Below are positions 61,346-64,000 of a DNA stretch of 64,000 nt, in pieces (the stretch's first letter is position 1; every line of letters starts with the position of its first letter). This DNA comes from Epiperipatus broadwayi. Taxonomy: Eukaryota > Onychophora > Udeonychophora > Euonychophora > Peripatidae. The notes under the pieces are model-generated. The model was not told the DNA's origin, did no database searches, and worked only from the letters and a program-made list of their open reading frames with translations. Position numbers and translations under genes: made by a program. The DNA lies in the NCBI GenBank assembly GCA_028023455.1, contig JAQFVV010012509.1, positions 2,236,001 to 2,300,000 of the forward strand. Direction: 5' to 3'.

Positions 61346-61559
61346 GTAATCATTGGATGCCAGAAGGCTTGTGCATAAAATCCCTATCTAGTGCCTACTC
61401 ATCCAATATCCTCACTAGATAGGGATTTTATGCACAAGCCTTCTGGCATCCATTGATTACTTTGTCTTGCTTAGAATGGCACTACTATATGGAGAGAGTT
61501 TTGCCTATTATAACAACAGTTATGAGCAAGCATGGAAGATAGTGATCATGTGATGTTTA
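61346..61559 (+). mobile_element. LINE-tail SINE, foldback copy
   Basis: Flanked by a 12-bp duplication AAGCTTAAAAGA (61334-61345, 61560-61571). Left and right halves are reverse complements around ATCCTCACT, giving arms of about 60 bp (CATTGGATGCCAGAAGGCTT with its mirror). The right end carries the extra TGAGCAAGCATGGAAG and GATCATGTGATGTTTA segment. Confidence 0.85.
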
Positions 61560-62156
61560 AAGCTTAAAAGAATAGGGTCATGTGATCTACGACTCTTATT
61601 TTGACTATTTATAAACCTAAGTCTCCTGTATTTTTTTTTTTTTGGAAGTTGATGTTTTCCAAGTATCTTATACCCAAATAAAATTCAAATGTTTTTAAAT
61701 CCAGGTTCAGTAATTTGGGAATTCTTCAAGATAGCAACCATTTTTTTTTAACTCGTGTTACAAAGTATGATAATATTCATACCTATAAAATAAAAATAAG
61801 TTTGATAATATTATGAAATTACAGAGCTCAATCTGTTTCCTTTGATTCAGACATCACAAGATCTCCAGAGTAACTACAAGGTTATATATATAACTAATAA
61901 AAAATAATCAAATAATTTCTAAAATTTAATATATATATATAGACCAGTTTAGGCTTGTACATATTTCTTTCAAATATATATATATGTGTGTATGTAATTT
62001 TTATTTATCAGAAATAAATATACATAAATATTCAGCCAAAAACATTTGCAGCTTATTAATATAAAAATTAAAACTTCAATTTTAACACACCTTTAAAATT
62101 TATATCTAAAAGTAAAAATATATGTTTAAAAAAAAAATAACAAGAAAACAACTCAC

Positions 62157-62285
62157 CATATCACATTCTTCAGGATCTGCTACCATTCCTTTCATGCCAT
62201 AACGCATAGCATCTTTTGCTAAACGACTTGCAAACTCTTCTGCTGTGCCTGTTTGTGACCCATAAAATACTACTACATTCCTACC
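62157..62285 (-). CDS. POR: POR exon: FMN phosphate-binding loop
   Basis: A 129-bp, 43-codon, phase 0/0 exon. It reads GRNVVVFYGSQTGTAEEF and ends DPEECDM, matching mammalian POR residues 77-119. SQTGTA (equivalent to 86-91) is the P-loop that holds the FMN phosphate, so this is the first strand-loop-helix of the flavodoxin-like domain. The acceptor is TTTTTAG and the donor is ATG/GTGAGT. The preceding exon, which should encode the N-terminal membrane anchor, is not visible between 62286 and 64000. Other diflavin reductases (nitric oxide synthase, methionine synthase reductase) share the SQTGTAE core. The flanking DAMRYGM and ADPEE segments are specific to POR. Confidence 0.97.
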
Positions 62286-62650
62286 CTAAAAATAATTTCA
62301 AGAATTTGATAAACTAATTCTTATTACATCTGACAGATGGAATAAAATATTGGTTAAATACATAACCTTTTTTATTGAAAATTTATAATATATACAAATG
62401 CATACAAAACCATTATGATAAATATGGCATAAATTTAACTACAATTAAACCAAGTAAATTTATTTATTTATGGATATATTTTTTAGACAGCTTAATTAAT
62501 AACAAAAGAAACTGGTAGAAATTCCAAACAAAAAGTAGAATCACTTGTGGCTGTATTGAGTTTTTCATATCCAACACTGTACCCATAATGTTGTCAATCT
62601 TAATTTATGTGGTAAACATCACCTCTTGTGCTTGTGTATAACTGTTGTTA

Positions 62651-63112
62651 AAACAGGCAAAACTCATTATATGTATTGCCACCCACAGCAAGCTAGAGTA
62701 ATCAATGGATGCCAGAAGGCTTGTGCATAAAATCACCATCTAGGGCCTACTCATCCAATATCCCCAGACTAGTTTCTGGCTTGTGGCCTTCGTCAGATCC
62801 CCATCTAGTGCCTACTCATCCAATATCCCCAGACTAGTTTCTGGCTTGTGGCCTTCATCAGATCCCCATCTAGTGCCTACTCACACAATATCCTCAGACT
62901 AGTTTCTGGCTTTCGTCAGTGAGGAGCCTTAGATCTGAGAGCACTGCAGATCCAAGGCTCCTCACTGACGAAGTCCACAAGCCAGAAACTAGTCTGGGGA
63001 TATTGGATGAGTAGGCACTAGATAGGGATTTTATGCACAAGCCTTCTGGCATCCATTGATTACTCTAACTTGCTGTGTGTGGCAATACGTATAGTGAGTT
63101 TTGCCTGTTTTA
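62651..63112. repeat. LINE-tail foldback with internal tandem repeats
   Basis: Begins AAAACAGGCAAAACTC and ends with its complement. The arms match for most of their length and meet near GATCTGAGAGCACTGCAGATC (about 62934-62954). The left arm contains three tandem copies of a roughly 65-bp unit (62731-62925) ending CTTCRTCAG. Several hammerhead-like cores are present on both strands. Confidence 0.85.
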
Positions 63113-63369
63113 TTAATGTGATTCATGATTTATATTTGCCCATATTTTGAAAGTTAATGGCTATTAAATTCCATTTATAAAAGATATGAAATCAATAACC
63201 ATAAGATTTCCTGTAGTAGAAAAATCAAATTCAACTGACTTTACAGTTGGATCTAGAAAAGCAAATTTGGAACCATCTAAAAAAATATTTTGATATATAT
63301 CCATAATGGTTTAGTTATTTGGAAAAAATATCTGTTGAACAGCCAAAATGGGGGATCTTGTTAGCATGA

Positions 63370-63720
63370 GGTCAACATGGGTGTGATGAGAATCTCAGCC
63401 TCAGGATGGCCTTTGAGCGTTCCATCATCAGATTTTCAATTGGATGGCCGATTGAAGAGTGTGGAGTAGATTGAAGCCTGTCCATTAAAGTATGAAGATT
63501 GGCTATCTTAATATATATCTGAGCACTTATTGCACATATGTGTAGAGATGACAATCTGGACCAACTGATGATTGCTGGTTTAGCATGAAATACATATATT
63601 GGTGATTTTTATCTTTTCAACATATATGTGTTCAAGTGTATCAATGTTATGAGATAGAGTGGACAGTGGCGAGTCGTATGAAGGTCTGTGCTCATATACT
63701 CTATATTTTACAGTTCGACT
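63370..63720 (+). repeat. Second copy of the tRNA-related SINE
   Basis: Matches the centre and right arm of 46800-47333: CCATCATCAGATTTTCAAT, TTGAAGCCTGTCCATTAAA, ATTGGCTATCTTAATATA and GCTGGTTTAGCATGAAAT. Carries the best-preserved hammerhead-like motif of the window, at 63560-63603. The B-box end is decayed. Confidence 0.8.
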
Positions 63721-64000
63721 TCTGACACTTTTTTAGAGGAATATGTGAAAGTATTAAAAATAGCTAAAAAAAGAGAGAGAGAGAGAGAAGATTTCAGTCT
63801 GGGTACAATTTTTTGCATGATAATAACTATTTTAAAGTGGCATTTTATTTCCGAACAGGAGCATAGTATGTAGTAATAGAATAAGCTACTTGTTGAAGAT
63901 GTCTGTAAAGCACTTACACACAACACCAAATAGTACTCCTCAGTCACTTTTCCAAGGAATTAAAATAGTTTAGATCTAATTATAAAAAATGAGAAAAATA

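Larger units (their letters stand above)
50886..62156 (-). other. POR intron, 11.3 kb
   Basis: Holds LINE relics (54030-54260 minus, 55090-56080 plus), a SINE head (53214-53300), a Penelope-like relic split by a hAT element (58999-60720), the 61090-61321 inverted repeat and the 61346-61559 SINE/foldback. The segments 50886-53200 and 56100-58990 show only AT-rich sequence. One 60-codon open stretch at 57536-57718 resembles nothing I recognise. Confidence 0.75.
62286..64000 (-). other. Upstream POR intron, partial
   Basis: No membrane-anchor exon is recognisable here. The stretch holds the 62651-63112 foldback, the 63370-63720 SINE copy and a (GA)n tract at about 63767-63789. The rest is unremarkable AT-rich sequence. 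Confidence 0.7.

Overview
This is an AT-rich (visibly about 70% or more A+T), repeat-filled animal nuclear window dominated by one gene, NADPH--cytochrome P450 reductase (POR/CPR), on the minus strand. Eight consecutive coding exons are recognisable (62285-62157, 50885-50736, 44079-43955, 41002-40913, 34172-34074, 33972-33856, 20712-20594, 15878-15697). All have GT-AG junctions and the reading frame passes through every junction without a stop. Together they encode 337 residues that align without gaps to about residues 77-413 of mammalian POR: the FMN-binding flavodoxin domain, the connecting domain and the start of the FAD domain. The N-terminal membrane-anchor exon(s) should lie to the right of the window. 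The C-terminal FAD/NADPH half was not found in the window and should lie to the left. All but one of the introns are kilobases long (up to about 13 kb); the exception is 101 bp. Large introns, dense LINE/SINE/Penelope/hAT/Ty3 debris and the protein sequence suggest a lophotrochozoan invertebrate. A cephalopod-like mollusc is my best guess, by inference rather than proof.

Layout, left to right. 1-11.6 kb: foldback repeats, a decayed plus-strand Ty3/gypsy gag-protease relic (about 5.4-6.4 kb), and an APE-type LINE relic (about 9.95-11.62 kb). 11.97-15.11 kb: an internally deleted minus-strand Ty3/gypsy element with both LTRs, a tRNA-Ser-type primer site and a polypurine tract. 15.7-62.3 kb: the POR exons, with introns holding LINE tails, three Penelope-like (GIY-YIG) relics (21.2-22.0, 24.6-25.0, 59.0-60.7 kb), a clean 827-bp non-autonomous hAT element with a perfect 8-bp target duplication inside the third of these, satellites and microsatellites, and at least ten long inverted repeats. 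62.3-64 kb: the upstream intron, with two more foldback repeats.

The most interesting signal lies in the repeats. At least two unrelated dispersed families, and probably more, carry hammerhead-ribozyme-like cores (CTGAYGA, a short hairpin, GAAA). In the best copies these also have a pairable stem I and a correctly placed NUH cleavage triplet. One of the families is the 3' tail of the LINE. It also forms SINE-like insertions with 12-15-bp target duplications, and several copies are head-to-head foldbacks. Because these lie in the introns of one transcription unit, the POR pre-mRNA should contain many long double-stranded hairpins.
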